DNA of 10,901 nt from CAZKTF01 sp964555565. GTDB lineage: Bacteria > Planctomycetota > JAJSAM01 > JAKLKS01. Both the position numbers and the translations under genes were made by a program. Positions 1 through 6,438 of this stretch are shown here, piece after piece; within the stretch, counting starts at the first letter, position 1; each line of letters opens with the position of its first letter. Location of the stretch: positions 1 through 10,901 of the forward strand of contig CAZKTF010000116.1 in assembly GCA_964555565.1 (NCBI GenBank), in the 5' to 3' direction. The notes under the pieces were generated by a model. That model saw nothing but the letters and a program-made list of their open reading frames with translations. It searched no databases and was not told the DNA's origin.

Positions 1-34
1 GCACCCCCCGAACCGGACAAATCCGTGAGCCCCT

Positions 35-148
35 ATGTCAGGAGGTCTGGAGTCCAACCCGGCCCGCTACCTCCGGCTGGTCCTCACGGTCACGGCGAAC
101 GGCGCGGTGGCGACCCTCTGGGCGAAGGCGGTCGCCCGGGACGCCTAG
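35..148 (+). CDS. possible small ORF, 37 aa, hypothetical
   Basis: A short reading frame opens with ATG at 35 and ends with TAG at 146-148. The product starts MSGGLESNPARYLRLV and has one moderately hydrophobic stretch (about residues 12-32, broken by Arg, Thr and Asn). Nearly every codon from the sixth on ends in G or C, as in the clear genes of this window, which is the main reason to list it. An in-frame TGA at 26-28 lies just upstream and could be the end of a preceding gene. Only a weak GTGAG lies ahead of the ATG, so the start is not well supported. The next gene begins 24 bases downstream on the same strand. I do not recognise a family. Confidence 0.35.
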   Translation: MSGGLESNPARYLRLVLTVTANGAVATLWAKAVARDA

Positions 149-172
149 CAGGCGCCCCGCGGAGCCCGGCCC

Positions 173-535
173 ATGGAGGGGAAGGCCTTCGAGCCGTTCC
201 CGAGGCAGGTCCTCGTCGGCAAGGCCTCGGGGACGGCGAGCTACTACTCGGAGATCTTCGACTCCCGGGACTGGGCGACGGTAACGTGGTGGCTGGAAGT
301 CTACGCCAGCCTCCCCGCGACCGTGACCAACCCGGTGACCATGTACCTCCAGACGAGCGACGACCTTGGCCCGCACAACTGGGTGGAGCTCATCCCCGGC
401 GGCGAGAGCCCGACCATCGGGACTATTGCAACGGGGGTCGCCGCGGGTGCTGGCCGGCACCTCCGAGTCCGAGTGGTCGTTGCGCAGGGAGAGACGGCGG
501 CATTCGAGGTGCACGCCGTCGGGAGGCCCCATTGA
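173..535 (+). CDS. hypothetical protein, 120 aa, probably beta-rich
   Basis: This frame runs from ATG at 173 to TGA at 533-535. A GGAG at 161-164 sits 8 bases before the ATG and supports this start. Codons strongly favour G/C in the third position. The protein has no signal peptide and no membrane segment. From residue 24 on it alternates aromatic/hydrophobic and polar residues (SYYSEIFDSRDWATVTWWLE, then YLQTSDD and PHNWVELIPGG), a pattern typical of a small beta-sandwich. Small phage- or particle-associated structural proteins have similar texture, but that is only an impression and I assign no function. It follows the 37-residue ORF by 24 bases and may share its transcript. A bulged GC-rich hairpin begins 6 bases after the stop. 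Confidence 0.6.
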   Translation: MEGKAFEPFPRQVLVGKASGTASYYSEIFDSRDWATVTWWLEVYASLPATVTNPVTMYLQTSDDLGPHNWVELIPGGESPTIGTIATGVAAGAGRHLRVRVVVAQGETAAFEVHAVGRPH

Positions 536-540
536 ACCAG

Positions 541-563
541 GGGCGGTCGCTGGTACCGTGCCC
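541..563 (+). terminator. weak hairpin after the 120-aa gene
   Basis: GGGC-GGT at 541-547 pairs with ACC at 555-557 and GCCC at 560-563. The loop is 7 bases and there is a 2-base bulge (GT, 558-559). It begins 6 bases after the TGA of the 120-residue gene. There is no T run behind it, so if it ends transcription it is not a classical intrinsic terminator. It could also be chance in GC-rich DNA. Confidence 0.2.
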
Positions 564-675
564 ACATGAGGAATGCTCCGTCCGCGCCAAGGCTAGCATC
601 GGTCCGGAGACTTGGATCTCTAGGAGGCGTTAGGATTGCTGCAGAGACGACTCTGGCGACCGCAACCCGGGCCGG

Positions 676-1021
676 GTGAGCCCGAACGTGGGAGCGACCG
701 CGATAGGCACGGCAGCCGGGTTCGGCCGCTGGCTAGTGACCTCCTGCCACTCGGCAGGCGGTACCTGGGGGGATGGATACTCGAGGATCTCGGAGACCCC
801 GGACGGAGGAGAGATTGAGAATCCACGCACATTCGGGTCAAGGTCTTTCCGAACACGGGCAACTCGCACTCGTCGGATCGGCTGAACGCTTGGATGCAGC
901 GGGGTTGCAGGAGATTCCCTCAACCACCGACCTTCACGACCTCGGGATGGAGTCAGTTGTCCTGCGTACGCTGGGAGGAGGAGGAGGCGGAGAAGGCGGC
1001 GGAGGAGGCGGAGGAGGGGGG
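676..1021 (+). pseudogene. coding-like stretch split over two frames (possible decayed gene or misassembled 5' part of the next ORF)
   Basis: Two adjoining segments read like protein, but in different frames. From GTG at 676 to about 818, frame 1 gives SPNVGATAIGTAAG, then WLVTSCHSAGG and GYSRISETPDGGEIE. About three quarters of its codons end in G/C. From 819 to 1021, frame 3 gives THIRVKVFPNTGNSHSSDRL and, further on, WEEEEAEKAAEEAEEGG, with about 80% G/C-ending codons by my count. The frame of the annotated downstream ORF has only about half over the same bases. A one-base loss between about 817 and 880, and another in the six-G run at 1016-1021, would join all three frames into one protein. 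Decay, sequencing error and programmed slippage are all possible. The segment could equally be non-coding. Confidence 0.3.
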
Positions 1022-1642
1022 CTACCGCCCGCGGGCGGACTCGGGGTCTCAATACCTTCGGTTACAGATACGGGTGCCGTTCTCGCGGATGACAAGAAAC
1101 CGTACCGGGACCCCAACGGGGACATTTTCATCGGGCCTGAGTGGAACAATGCCCATCCCAAGGTGAAGAAGGTCGCTGAGCACATGGTTCCACCAAAGAG
1201 GCCGGGAGGAGGGGTGGATCTCCCTCCAGACAAGGAAAAGCGGTGGTGGGAGAAACTGTACGAATACACCCTCCTGACGATGACGCTAACGCAGAACGGA
1301 AAGCCACTAAAGGATGGTGACAAGGAGGTTGGAGAGGTCGAAGTTCCGGATGGCGTGAAGGAGGGGCCAGAGCCGCCAGCAAAGGGCTCCAAGGCCGGAG
1401 GAAAGGGCGTGTATATCAAGATTGCTGCGGTCAAGGCGGCGCTCAAGAAGAAGACTGGGAAGGACCTGCCGTTCAACGACATGCATAAGATAAAGTGTAA
1501 GGCGGATCCGGACAAGAAGCCGACGCCGCCAGCGGGGTCGGGCGGAAAGGAGCCGACAAAGGAGGAGAAGGAAAACTACTGGGTCGATAATAACGCATAC
1601 GAGGCGGCAGAGGGAGGGTCGATGGGGAACTACGCCTGGTGA
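773..1642 (+). CDS. hypothetical lysine-rich protein with glycine tract, 289 aa
   Basis: An open frame runs from ATG at 773 to TGA at 1640-1642. The start is uncertain: the ATG follows a G run with no proper spacing, while a TTG at 815 has GGAGG at 805-809, 5 bases upstream. Residues 68-83 are almost pure glycine. They come from a purine GGA/GGC/GAA tract (977-1021) that in another frame reads as a Glu/Ala segment. After residue 95 the protein looks genuine: YRDPNGDIFIGPEWNNAHPK at 111-130, then Lys/Pro/Gly-rich segments, and the tail ENYWVDNNAYEAAEGG before GSMGNYAW. There is no signal peptide or membrane helix. Its stop overlaps the start of the next gene, so the two are probably expressed together. 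I recognise no family. Before about residue 83 the frame may not be the real one. Secreted effector or toxin tail is one unproven possibility. Confidence 0.5.
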   Translation: MDTRGSRRPRTEERLRIHAHSGQGLSEHGQLALVGSAERLDAAGLQEIPSTTDLHDLGMESVVLRTLGGGGGGEGGGGGGGGGLPPAGGLGVSIPSVTDTGAVLADDKKPYRDPNGDIFIGPEWNNAHPKVKKVAEHMVPPKRPGGGVDLPPDKEKRWWEKLYEYTLLTMTLTQNGKPLKDGDKEVGEVEVPDGVKEGPEPPAKGSKAGGKGVYIKIAAVKAALKKKTGKDLPFNDMHKIKCKADPDKKPTPPAGSGGKEPTKEEKENYWVDNNAYEAAEGGSMGNYAW

Positions 1643-2424
1643 TGTCGTGGAATGCGCAGATGGCTGGAGTGGTCCTCCTTCTCTGGCATTTCCATTTGGC
1701 TGCGGGATGTTCTGGAATACCGTCGCCGGCGGTGGCCGAGGCCGCGGCCGCTGAAACGATTCGTCTGGAAGCCACTCCCTCCCGGACCATGTTCTTGTGG
1801 CAGGATCCCGACGGCGGGCTGACTCCCGAGAAGGCACTCGAGGGCTTCCTGTCCGGCCTCGATCCGCGAGTAGTCCGCAGGCGGGAGGAGGCGGAGATCT
1901 TGATCTCCGGGCCGTTCGCCATGTCTCCGGCAGACATCCTCCTTCGCTGGCGGCGCGAATCACGATTGGGCGAGGAAGGCATCCTCCTGGAAGCAAGCAG
2001 TCCCGGAGGACGGCCGCAGGGCGGGGCCGACGACGTGGTCTGCGGACTGCGGGCATGGCTCTCCGTGCACGGCGTGCGATGGAGTGGCGGCCCGGTGACC
2101 GGAGTCAGGGCCTATCCGCATCTGGCGGGCTTCGCCCGGATGTGGGAAGCAGCGGGTGCGGCCTTCCGGGAGATAGGGCGCTTCCGTCGGAATACGGTTG
2201 CAGAGGGGGTGGGCTGCGCGTGGAACGCCTATGCGTTCGAAGGCAAGGAAGCCGATTGGTTCCTCTACGACGCGTTTGGTGACAACCCGGAGTTCGTGGA
2301 CGAACTTGAAGTCGTCCACCCCGGGAGTCCGTTCGCTGCAGAGCAGGAACGCGATCTCCTGGCGAGCATCCTCCTCCGGCTCCTACCGGCCGCCGCCGAC
2401 AGGATCCGCCTCCTCCTCCGCTGA
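1639..2424 (+). CDS. hypothetical protein, possible lipoprotein, 261 aa
   Basis: The frame starts with GTG at 1639, giving a 4-base GTGA overlap with the upstream gene, or with ATG at 1642. It ends with TGA at 2422-2424. Either start implies translational coupling. The N-terminus has a hydrophobic run (MAGVVLLLW, residues 8-16) followed by LAAGC ending at Cys24, which resembles a lipobox. However, no Lys or Arg precedes the hydrophobic run, so export is not certain. The rest is a soluble domain with many Arg and Glu, several Trp (LWQDPDGG, ADWFLYDAFGDNPEF) and a Leu/Arg-rich end. I do not recognise the family. Being coupled to the lysine-rich protein, it may act with it, for example as partner, chaperone or immunity protein. 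That is inference from gene order only. A terminator-like hairpin follows 4 bases after the stop. Confidence 0.6.
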   Translation: MMSWNAQMAGVVLLLWHFHLAAGCSGIPSPAVAEAAAAETIRLEATPSRTMFLWQDPDGGLTPEKALEGFLSGLDPRVVRRREEAEILISGPFAMSPADILLRWRRESRLGEEGILLEASSPGGRPQGGADDVVCGLRAWLSVHGVRWSGGPVTGVRAYPHLAGFARMWEAAGAAFREIGRFRRNTVAEGVGCAWNAYAFEGKEADWFLYDAFGDNPEFVDELEVVHPGSPFAAEQERDLLASILLRLLPAAADRIRLLLR

Positions 2425-2428
2425 AGGT

Positions 2429-2469
2429 GCGGCAGATGTTGTGGAGTGTAACGCAACTCTTGCCGCTTT
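2429..2469 (+). terminator. intrinsic-terminator-like hairpin after the possible lipoprotein gene
   Basis: GCGGCA (2429-2434) pairs with TGCCGC (2461-2466). Inside it, GTTGTG (2438-2443) pairs with CGCAAC (2452-2457, one G-T pair) around an 8-base loop. The two stem halves are separated by a 3x3 internal loop (GAT/TCT). TTT follows at 2467-2469. It lies 4 bases past the TGA at 2422-2424. The T run is short, as is common in GC-rich genomes. Confidence 0.5.
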
Positions 2470-2508
2470 GCGGGAGCCGTAGAGGGGGTGGTTTGCCGCC
2501 TCTCAGGA

Positions 2509-2527
2509 GCCGTGCGAAGGGCACGGC
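2509..2527. terminator. hairpin in the convergent gap
   Basis: GCCGTGC (2509-2515) and GCACGGC (2521-2527) form a perfect 7-bp stem with a 5-base loop. The gap between the converging genes runs 2425-2641, so this could help stop transcription from either side. No T run is present on either strand. No ORF or RNA gene was seen in the remainder of this gap. Confidence 0.3.
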
Positions 2528-2583
2528 AGGGAGGCGGAGATGGCGAAGCCCAGGGAGGGGAGGGGGCCGGGCGGAGGGGAGTT

Positions 2584-2621
2584 CGACTCTCGTCGTGGGG
2601 GCGCCCCGGAGCCCCGCCCCC
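2584..2621 (-). terminator. GC-rich hairpins downstream of the arn-type operon
   Basis: Read on the minus strand, the SRPBCC gene ends at 2642 and is followed 20 bases later by GGGGGCG and CGCCCCC (2597-2603 and 2615-2621 on plus), a 7-bp all-GC stem with an 11-base loop. A small hairpin with a GAGA loop (2584-2595) follows. There is no T run, so a Rho-independent role is uncertain. The position at the end of the operon is what suggests termination. Confidence 0.3.
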
Positions 2622-2641
2622 GGCGTGAGGCGGCCCGGGAT

Positions 2642-3142
2642 TCACGACGCGGCCGCGAGCGCGCCGAGACGACCTATCGCGGCGCCCATCTCCCGCAGGA
2701 ACATCCCCTTGAACAGCGCCATGGGGATGCGCATGAAGGGGACGGGCATCACGGCGGTCTCCGAAAGCGAGATGCGGGTGCCGGTCCCCGAGGGCTCGAG
2801 GGTCCACTCGCGGCGGCCCTCGAAGGGCTCCTTGCCGGCGAAGGCGAGGCGGCGGGGCGGGTCCCAGGCCACCACCTCCACCTTGAAGGAGGGGCCCCGC
2901 CCGGCCCGCTTGCGCAGGTGCCAGCGCTGGCCCAGGCCGGGGGGACCGTCGGTCCTGACCTCTTGGAAGAAGGACTCCCACCGGGGGACGAGGACGGGGT
3001 CGGAGAGGGCGCGGAACACCCGGTCGGGCGGCGCCGGGAGTTCCGCCTGGAGCTCGAACCGGAAGACCTTCGGGAGGAAAAGCCCGATCAGGAAGAGGAG
3101 GACGACGAGCCCGGCGAAGCCGATCCCGAGCCAGGTCCACAT
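2642..3142 (-). CDS. membrane-anchored SRPBCC (START/Bet v1-like) domain protein, 166 aa
   Basis: Residues 2-23 are a single membrane helix (WLGIGFAGLVVLLFLIGLF). The rest reads as an SRPBCC ligand-binding fold: RVFRALSDPVLVPRWESFFQ at 41-60, a GLGQRWHLRKR strand, VEVVAWDPPRRLAFAGKEPF at 88-107, REWTLEPSGTGTRISLSE at 111-128, and a C-terminal helix. This pattern matches polyketide cyclase/AHSA1-type SRPBCC proteins, which bind hydrophobic ligands. I chose ATG at 3142 because the helix starts immediately there. A longer frame reaching 3208 would read through the hairpin at 3198-3217 and adds only a Pro-rich leader. No clear ribosome-binding site precedes the ATG. The gene is last in the operon, 75 bases after the second ArnT-like gene. 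A role in lipid or lipid A-sugar handling at the membrane is inference from position. Confidence 0.8.
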   Translation of the reverse strand: MWTWLGIGFAGLVVLLFLIGLFLPKVFRFELQAELPAPPDRVFRALSDPVLVPRWESFFQEVRTDGPPGLGQRWHLRKRAGRGPSFKVEVVAWDPPRRLAFAGKEPFEGRREWTLEPSGTGTRISLSETAVMPVPFMRIPMALFKGMFLREMGAAIGRLGALAAAS

Positions 3143-3197
3143 GAGGGAATGGTGCCGGGGGAGTGGGCGGGGAGCAAGTGTTGGTGGCGGTGCGGGC

Positions 3198-3217
3198 GGG
3201 CCGGGCAAGCCCGGCCC
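3198..3217 (-). repeat. perfect 9-bp inverted repeat abutting the second arnT-like stop codon
   Basis: GGGCCGGGC (3198-3206) and GCCCGGCCC (3209-3217) are perfect reverse complements separated by AA. In the minus-strand RNA the hairpin would have an 8-bp stem closed by a CUUG tetraloop, a known stable loop when closed by G-C. It starts on the base right after the TAG stop at 3218-3220. There is no T run, so it may instead be an mRNA-stability or attenuation element, or a dispersed palindromic repeat. The rest of the 75-base spacer (3143-3197) shows nothing else. Confidence 0.6.
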
Positions 3218-4960
3218 CTACCGCTCCGCCAGCAGCACCATCTCCTTTGACCCGACCCTGGACCTCACGAGCGGGCGATGCTCGAGGAGAGCCCGGGCCT
3301 CCGGCGTCATGCCCTTCGACCAGTAGTCCACCTGCGTGATCACGAACCCGCGCCCGGGCCGCGCGAGGAAGGCGCGGAGGGCCTCCGTCGCCGACGCCTT
3401 CGCGGCCCTCCGCGCCTCGGGGTCGGCCTCGCGCCGCGCGTCCTCGGCCTCCGTGGTCCCCGCGCGCAGGACCTCGGTGTCCCGGCGGAGGAAGAACGGG
3501 TAGGCGCTCCGGTAGGAGCCGAACTGGGCCAACGCCGCGTCGGGGGGGACGAGGCGCGCGACCGCCTCGCAGAACCCCCGCGCCGACTTGAGCGGGTCGA
3601 GCGCGGGGGCCACGCGGAGCCCGAAGGCCGCCAGCGCGAGCGCGACCGTGATCGCCAGGTCGCACGCGGCGCGCGCGGGGTCGGCGAGGAGGAGGAGCCG
3701 CGTCGTCGCGGCGGCGCCCCCGAGGAGGAGGACCACGCCCGGCCAGGCTAGCGTGCCGGTCGGGAAGCGGTCGAGCGGGAGAAGCCCGGCGAAGGCGCGG
3801 GCCCCGAGGAGGGCGATCCCCAGGAGGACGAAGAGGACCCCCGGGATCCCGACGGCCCACCGGGTCGCGGGGCGGAGCGGGTCGCGGGTCGCGGGCCCGT
3901 CGAGCCAGAGGCCCACCGCGAGGGCCAGCGGAGGGAAGAGCGGCAGGAGGTACTTCCCCTGCTTGCTCGACACGAAGGAGAGTAGGAGGAAGGCCGGGAG
4001 GAACCACGCCATCACCAGCCGCGCGTCGGGGTGCTTTTCGCGCACGCAGCGGCGCACGGTCCAGGCGAGGGCGACCACGAGGAGCGGCGTCCAGGGGCCG
4101 AAGTCCCCCGGCAGCGTCAGGAGGTAGTACCAGGGGGGCTGCGCGTGGCTGTAGGAGTCGGCCGTGCGGCCGAGGTTCTGCTCGACCAGGTTCTGCCGGA
4201 GGAACTCCGGCCCCTCGACGGGGCCGAGACGGTCCCGCACGAGGAGGTACCAGGGGACGGCGACCGCGGCGAACAGCAGGAGCCCCGCGAGGTGCGCGGG
4301 CGTGCCGAGGGCCCGCCGCGCCCGCGCTGCGCCCCCGAGGACGAGGTGGGGGACCAGCGCCGCCGCGGCCAGGACCGGCCCGAGCGGCCCCTTGGCCAGC
4401 ACCGAGAGGGCGAGGAGGACCCAGGCGGCGACGAGCAGGCCCCCCGCCGGGCGCGGCCCCTCCGCCCGGTCGGCCGCGAGGAAGAGCATCACCGCGCCGG
4501 CGGCCGCCGCCGTGAAGAGCATGTCCGTCTGGAGGAACCGGGCCTGCCAAGCGAACCGCCCGGCCGTCGCGAGGACGAGCGCCGCGAGGAACGCCGCGCG
4601 CCTCCCGTGGGGCCTCCGCGCGAAGAGGTAGAGTCCCAGGACGAGCGCCGTCGCGGCCGCCGCCGAGGGGAGTCGCGCGAGGAACGGGGCCCAGGCCGCG
4701 TCCCCCTCGAAGGCCCTCCCGCCGCCGGTCGCGAGGATCGTGGCCCAGTAGAGGAGCGGGGGCTTCTCGGCGTAGGAGGCGCCGTTCTGCCAGGGGACGA
4801 CCCAGTCCCCGCGCTCCGCCATGGTGCGCGCGAGCAGCGCGAACTCCGGCTCGTCCGGCTCCCAGAAGTCGCGGGCCCCGAGCCCCGGGAGGTAGAGGAG
4901 CGCGCAGAGCGCCAGCAGCGCCGCCACGGGCCCGCGGTCGCGGAGGAAGAAGGGGCTCAC
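3218..4960 (-). CDS. ArnT/PMT-family membrane glycosyltransferase, second copy, 580 aa
   Basis: This is a polytopic membrane protein of the dolichol-P-mannosyltransferase/ArnT superfamily (GT83/PMT_2). Such enzymes move a sugar from a polyprenyl-phosphate donor to lipid A or another periplasmic acceptor. The first periplasmic loop holds the family signature: WEPDEPEFALLARTMAERGD at 33-52, with the acidic D36-E37 pair, and EKPPLLYW at 65-72. About ten hydrophobic helices follow, including a conserved-looking KGPLGP loop and SKQGKYLLPLFPPLALAVGL. A soluble C-terminal domain follows. The GTG start overlaps the TGA of the upstream arnT-like gene (GTGA). No ribosome-binding site is visible, so translation probably depends on coupling. 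Whether it also uses undecaprenyl-P-Ara4N or a different sugar cannot be read from the sequence. Confidence 0.85.
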   Translation of the reverse strand: MSPFFLRDRGPVAALLALCALLYLPGLGARDFWEPDEPEFALLARTMAERGDWVVPWQNGASYAEKPPLLYWATILATGGGRAFEGDAAWAPFLARLPSAAAATALVLGLYLFARRPHGRRAAFLAALVLATAGRFAWQARFLQTDMLFTAAAAGAVMLFLAADRAEGPRPAGGLLVAAWVLLALSVLAKGPLGPVLAAAALVPHLVLGGAARARRALGTPAHLAGLLLFAAVAVPWYLLVRDRLGPVEGPEFLRQNLVEQNLGRTADSYSHAQPPWYYLLTLPGDFGPWTPLLVVALAWTVRRCVREKHPDARLVMAWFLPAFLLLSFVSSKQGKYLLPLFPPLALAVGLWLDGPATRDPLRPATRWAVGIPGVLFVLLGIALLGARAFAGLLPLDRFPTGTLAWPGVVLLLGGAAATTRLLLLADPARAACDLAITVALALAAFGLRVAPALDPLKSARGFCEAVARLVPPDAALAQFGSYRSAYPFFLRRDTEVLRAGTTEAEDARREADPEARRAAKASATEALRAFLARPGRGFVITQVDYWSKGMTPEARALLEHRPLVRSRVGSKEMVLLAER

Positions 4961-6438
4961 GGGGGGCCGTAGTTGGCCAGGAGCGCCGCCCCGTCGCGCT
5001 CGAGGAGGACGCGCGCCGGCCGGTGGCCGGGTCGGGAGAAGTCGCCGATGTCCTTCCCCCGGGCGAAGGCGACGAGCCGCTCGCCCGAGTCCCAGCGCCG
5101 CCAGAACTCCTGCCGGCCCCAGTAGAGCCGGGGGGGGTACACGCCGTCGGAGCCGAGCTCCCCGCGCTCGTCGGCCACGGCCACCGGTCGCCGGAGGACC
5201 CAGGGGAAGGTGCTGGAGAAGCAGCGGTAGCAGACCACCCTCGCGGGTTTCTCCCCCCGGGCGAGGGTCGCCATCTCGTGCTCCGGCCTCCCCTCGGAGA
5301 AGCGCGGGAACAGGACCACGGCCACGGCGAGCAGCACGGCCATCCCACCCGCCGCGGCGAGGAGCGGCAGGTGCCGCCGGCCTCCCGCCGGCGACGCGGC
5401 GGCCGCCGCGGCCACGCGCCGGCCGGCCAGGAGCGCGGCCGCCGGGAAGGCGGGGAGGACGTAGGGGGCGAGCTTAGAGCGGGAGAAGGTGAAGAACAGG
5501 ATCACCGCGGCGACCCAGATCGCGAGGTAGAGCCCGTCGGGGTCGCGGCGGAGGGCCTCGCGGCGCACCGTGAGGAAGGGCCGCAGGGCGCCGGGGAGGA
5601 GGACCGTCCAGGGGAGGAAGCCGAGGAGGAACGCGCCGGCGGGGTAGTAGGGCGGTCCCGGGCGGGAGGCCTCGTCCGTCGCGAAGCGGAGCAGGTGCTC
5701 CTGGAGGAAGAAGCGCCGGCAGAACCCCGGCGCCGCCCGCTCCACGAGGACGAACCACGGGACGGCCAGGAGCAGGAACACCGGGAGGGCCGGCGAGAGG
5801 AGGACCCCGCGCAGGAGCCCCCGGCGGCCGAGGATCGCACACCAGGCGACGAAGACCAGGCCGGGGAGGACGACGCCCACGAGCCCCTTCGTGAGGACCG
5901 CGAGGGCGGCCGCCGCGCCCAGGGCCGCGAGAATCCCGCGGGCCGGCTCGCCCCTCTCCCGGGCCAGGGCGAAGGCGCGCAGGAGCAGGAACACGGCCGT
6001 CATCCAGAGCGTGAGGAGGCCGTCGGTCACGTTCGCGCGCCCGAGGGCGAAGGCGAGAGGCGCGGAGAGGAGGAAGACGGCCGCCCACGGGCCGGTCCCG
6101 GCGGGTCCCATCCCCCGGGCGGCGAACAGGAGCATCGCCGCGGTGCCGAGAACGGCGAGCTTCGACGGCAGCCGCGCCTCGTCCTCGTCCTTCCCGAAGG
6201 CGGCGAAGGAGGCCGCCTGGGCCCAGTAGAGGAGCGGAGGCTTCTCGAGGTAGTTGGCCCCGTTGAGGGTCGGGGAGACGAAGTCGCCCGAGGCGAGCAT
6301 CTCCTTGGCGACCACGGCGTAGCGCGACTCGTCCGGGTCGAGGAGCCAGGAGTCCTCGGGCTCGAGGAAGAGGACGCAGCCTAGGACCGCGGCCAGGGCC
6401 AGCGCGGCCGCGCTCGACGGCGGGCCCGGCGCCCTCAA
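4957..6438 (-). CDS. arnT: ArnT-like lipid A aminoarabinose transferase, 493 aa
   Basis: ArnT moves L-Ara4N from undecaprenyl phosphate to lipid A phosphates on the periplasmic face of the inner membrane. The protein shows the ArnT loop: LLDPDESRYAVVAKEMLASG at 32-51, with D36-E37, and LEKPPLLYW at 64-72, close to the enteric PDETRYAEISREMLASG and EKP motifs. Multiple transmembrane helices follow (for example LAVLTKGLVGVVLPGLVFVA), then SKLAPYVLPAFPAAALLAGR and a soluble periplasmic end. I chose TTG at 6436-6438: it overlaps the arnD stop as TTGA, has GGAG at 6447-6450 8 bases upstream, and puts the DE pair at residues 36-37, the same as in the adjacent paralogue. Longer upstream readings are Gly/Arg/Pro-rich shadows of arnD. 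Length is a little shorter than the enteric protein (about 550). Confidence 0.88.
   Translation of the reverse strand: MRAPGPPSSAAALALAAVLGCVLFLEPEDSWLLDPDESRYAVVAKEMLASGDFVSPTLNGANYLEKPPLLYWAQAASFAAFGKDEDEARLPSKLAVLGTAAMLLFAARGMGPAGTGPWAAVFLLSAPLAFALGRANVTDGLLTLWMTAVFLLLRAFALARERGEPARGILAALGAAAALAVLTKGLVGVVLPGLVFVAWCAILGRRGLLRGVLLSPALPVFLLLAVPWFVLVERAAPGFCRRFFLQEHLLRFATDEASRPGPPYYPAGAFLLGFLPWTVLLPGALRPFLTVRREALRRDPDGLYLAIWVAAVILFFTFSRSKLAPYVLPAFPAAALLAGRRVAAAAAASPAGGRRHLPLLAAAGGMAVLLAVAVVLFPRFSEGRPEHEMATLARGEKPARVVCYRCFSSTFPWVLRRPVAVADERGELGSDGVYPPRLYWGRQEFWRRWDSGERLVAFARGKDIGDFSRPGHRPARVLLERDGAALLANYGPP

Noticed and set aside
532..560. Promoter-like TTGAAC with ACCGTG/TACCGT 16-17 bases downstream
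   Set aside because: The -35-like box overlaps the end of the 120-residue gene and the -10 match is poor. In GC-rich DNA this is weak evidence and no confident start codon follows.
566..679. Short plus-strand ORF of 37 aa overlapping GTG 676 as GTGA
   Set aside because: There is no ribosome-binding site, codon use is mixed, and the Arg/Ala/Gly composition is uninformative. The overlap is likely chance.
975..1021. GGA/GGC/GAG purine tract as a possible repeat array or CRISPR-like element
   Set aside because: It is a simple codon-scale repeat within a reading frame, with no spacers and no unit longer than a few bases.
630..1052. Minus-strand frame opposite the frame-switching region
   Set aside because: Parts look protein-like, but its N-terminal half is a Leu/Arg repeat complementary to the purine tract, and the flanking genes run on the plus strand. 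It cannot be fully excluded.
2265..5348. Very long minus-strand open frame of over 1000 codons across the arnT-like genes
   Set aside because: It lies in another frame of two convincing membrane glycosyltransferases and the SRPBCC gene, and its product is Arg/Pro/Gly/Ala low-complexity. It is a GC-driven shadow.
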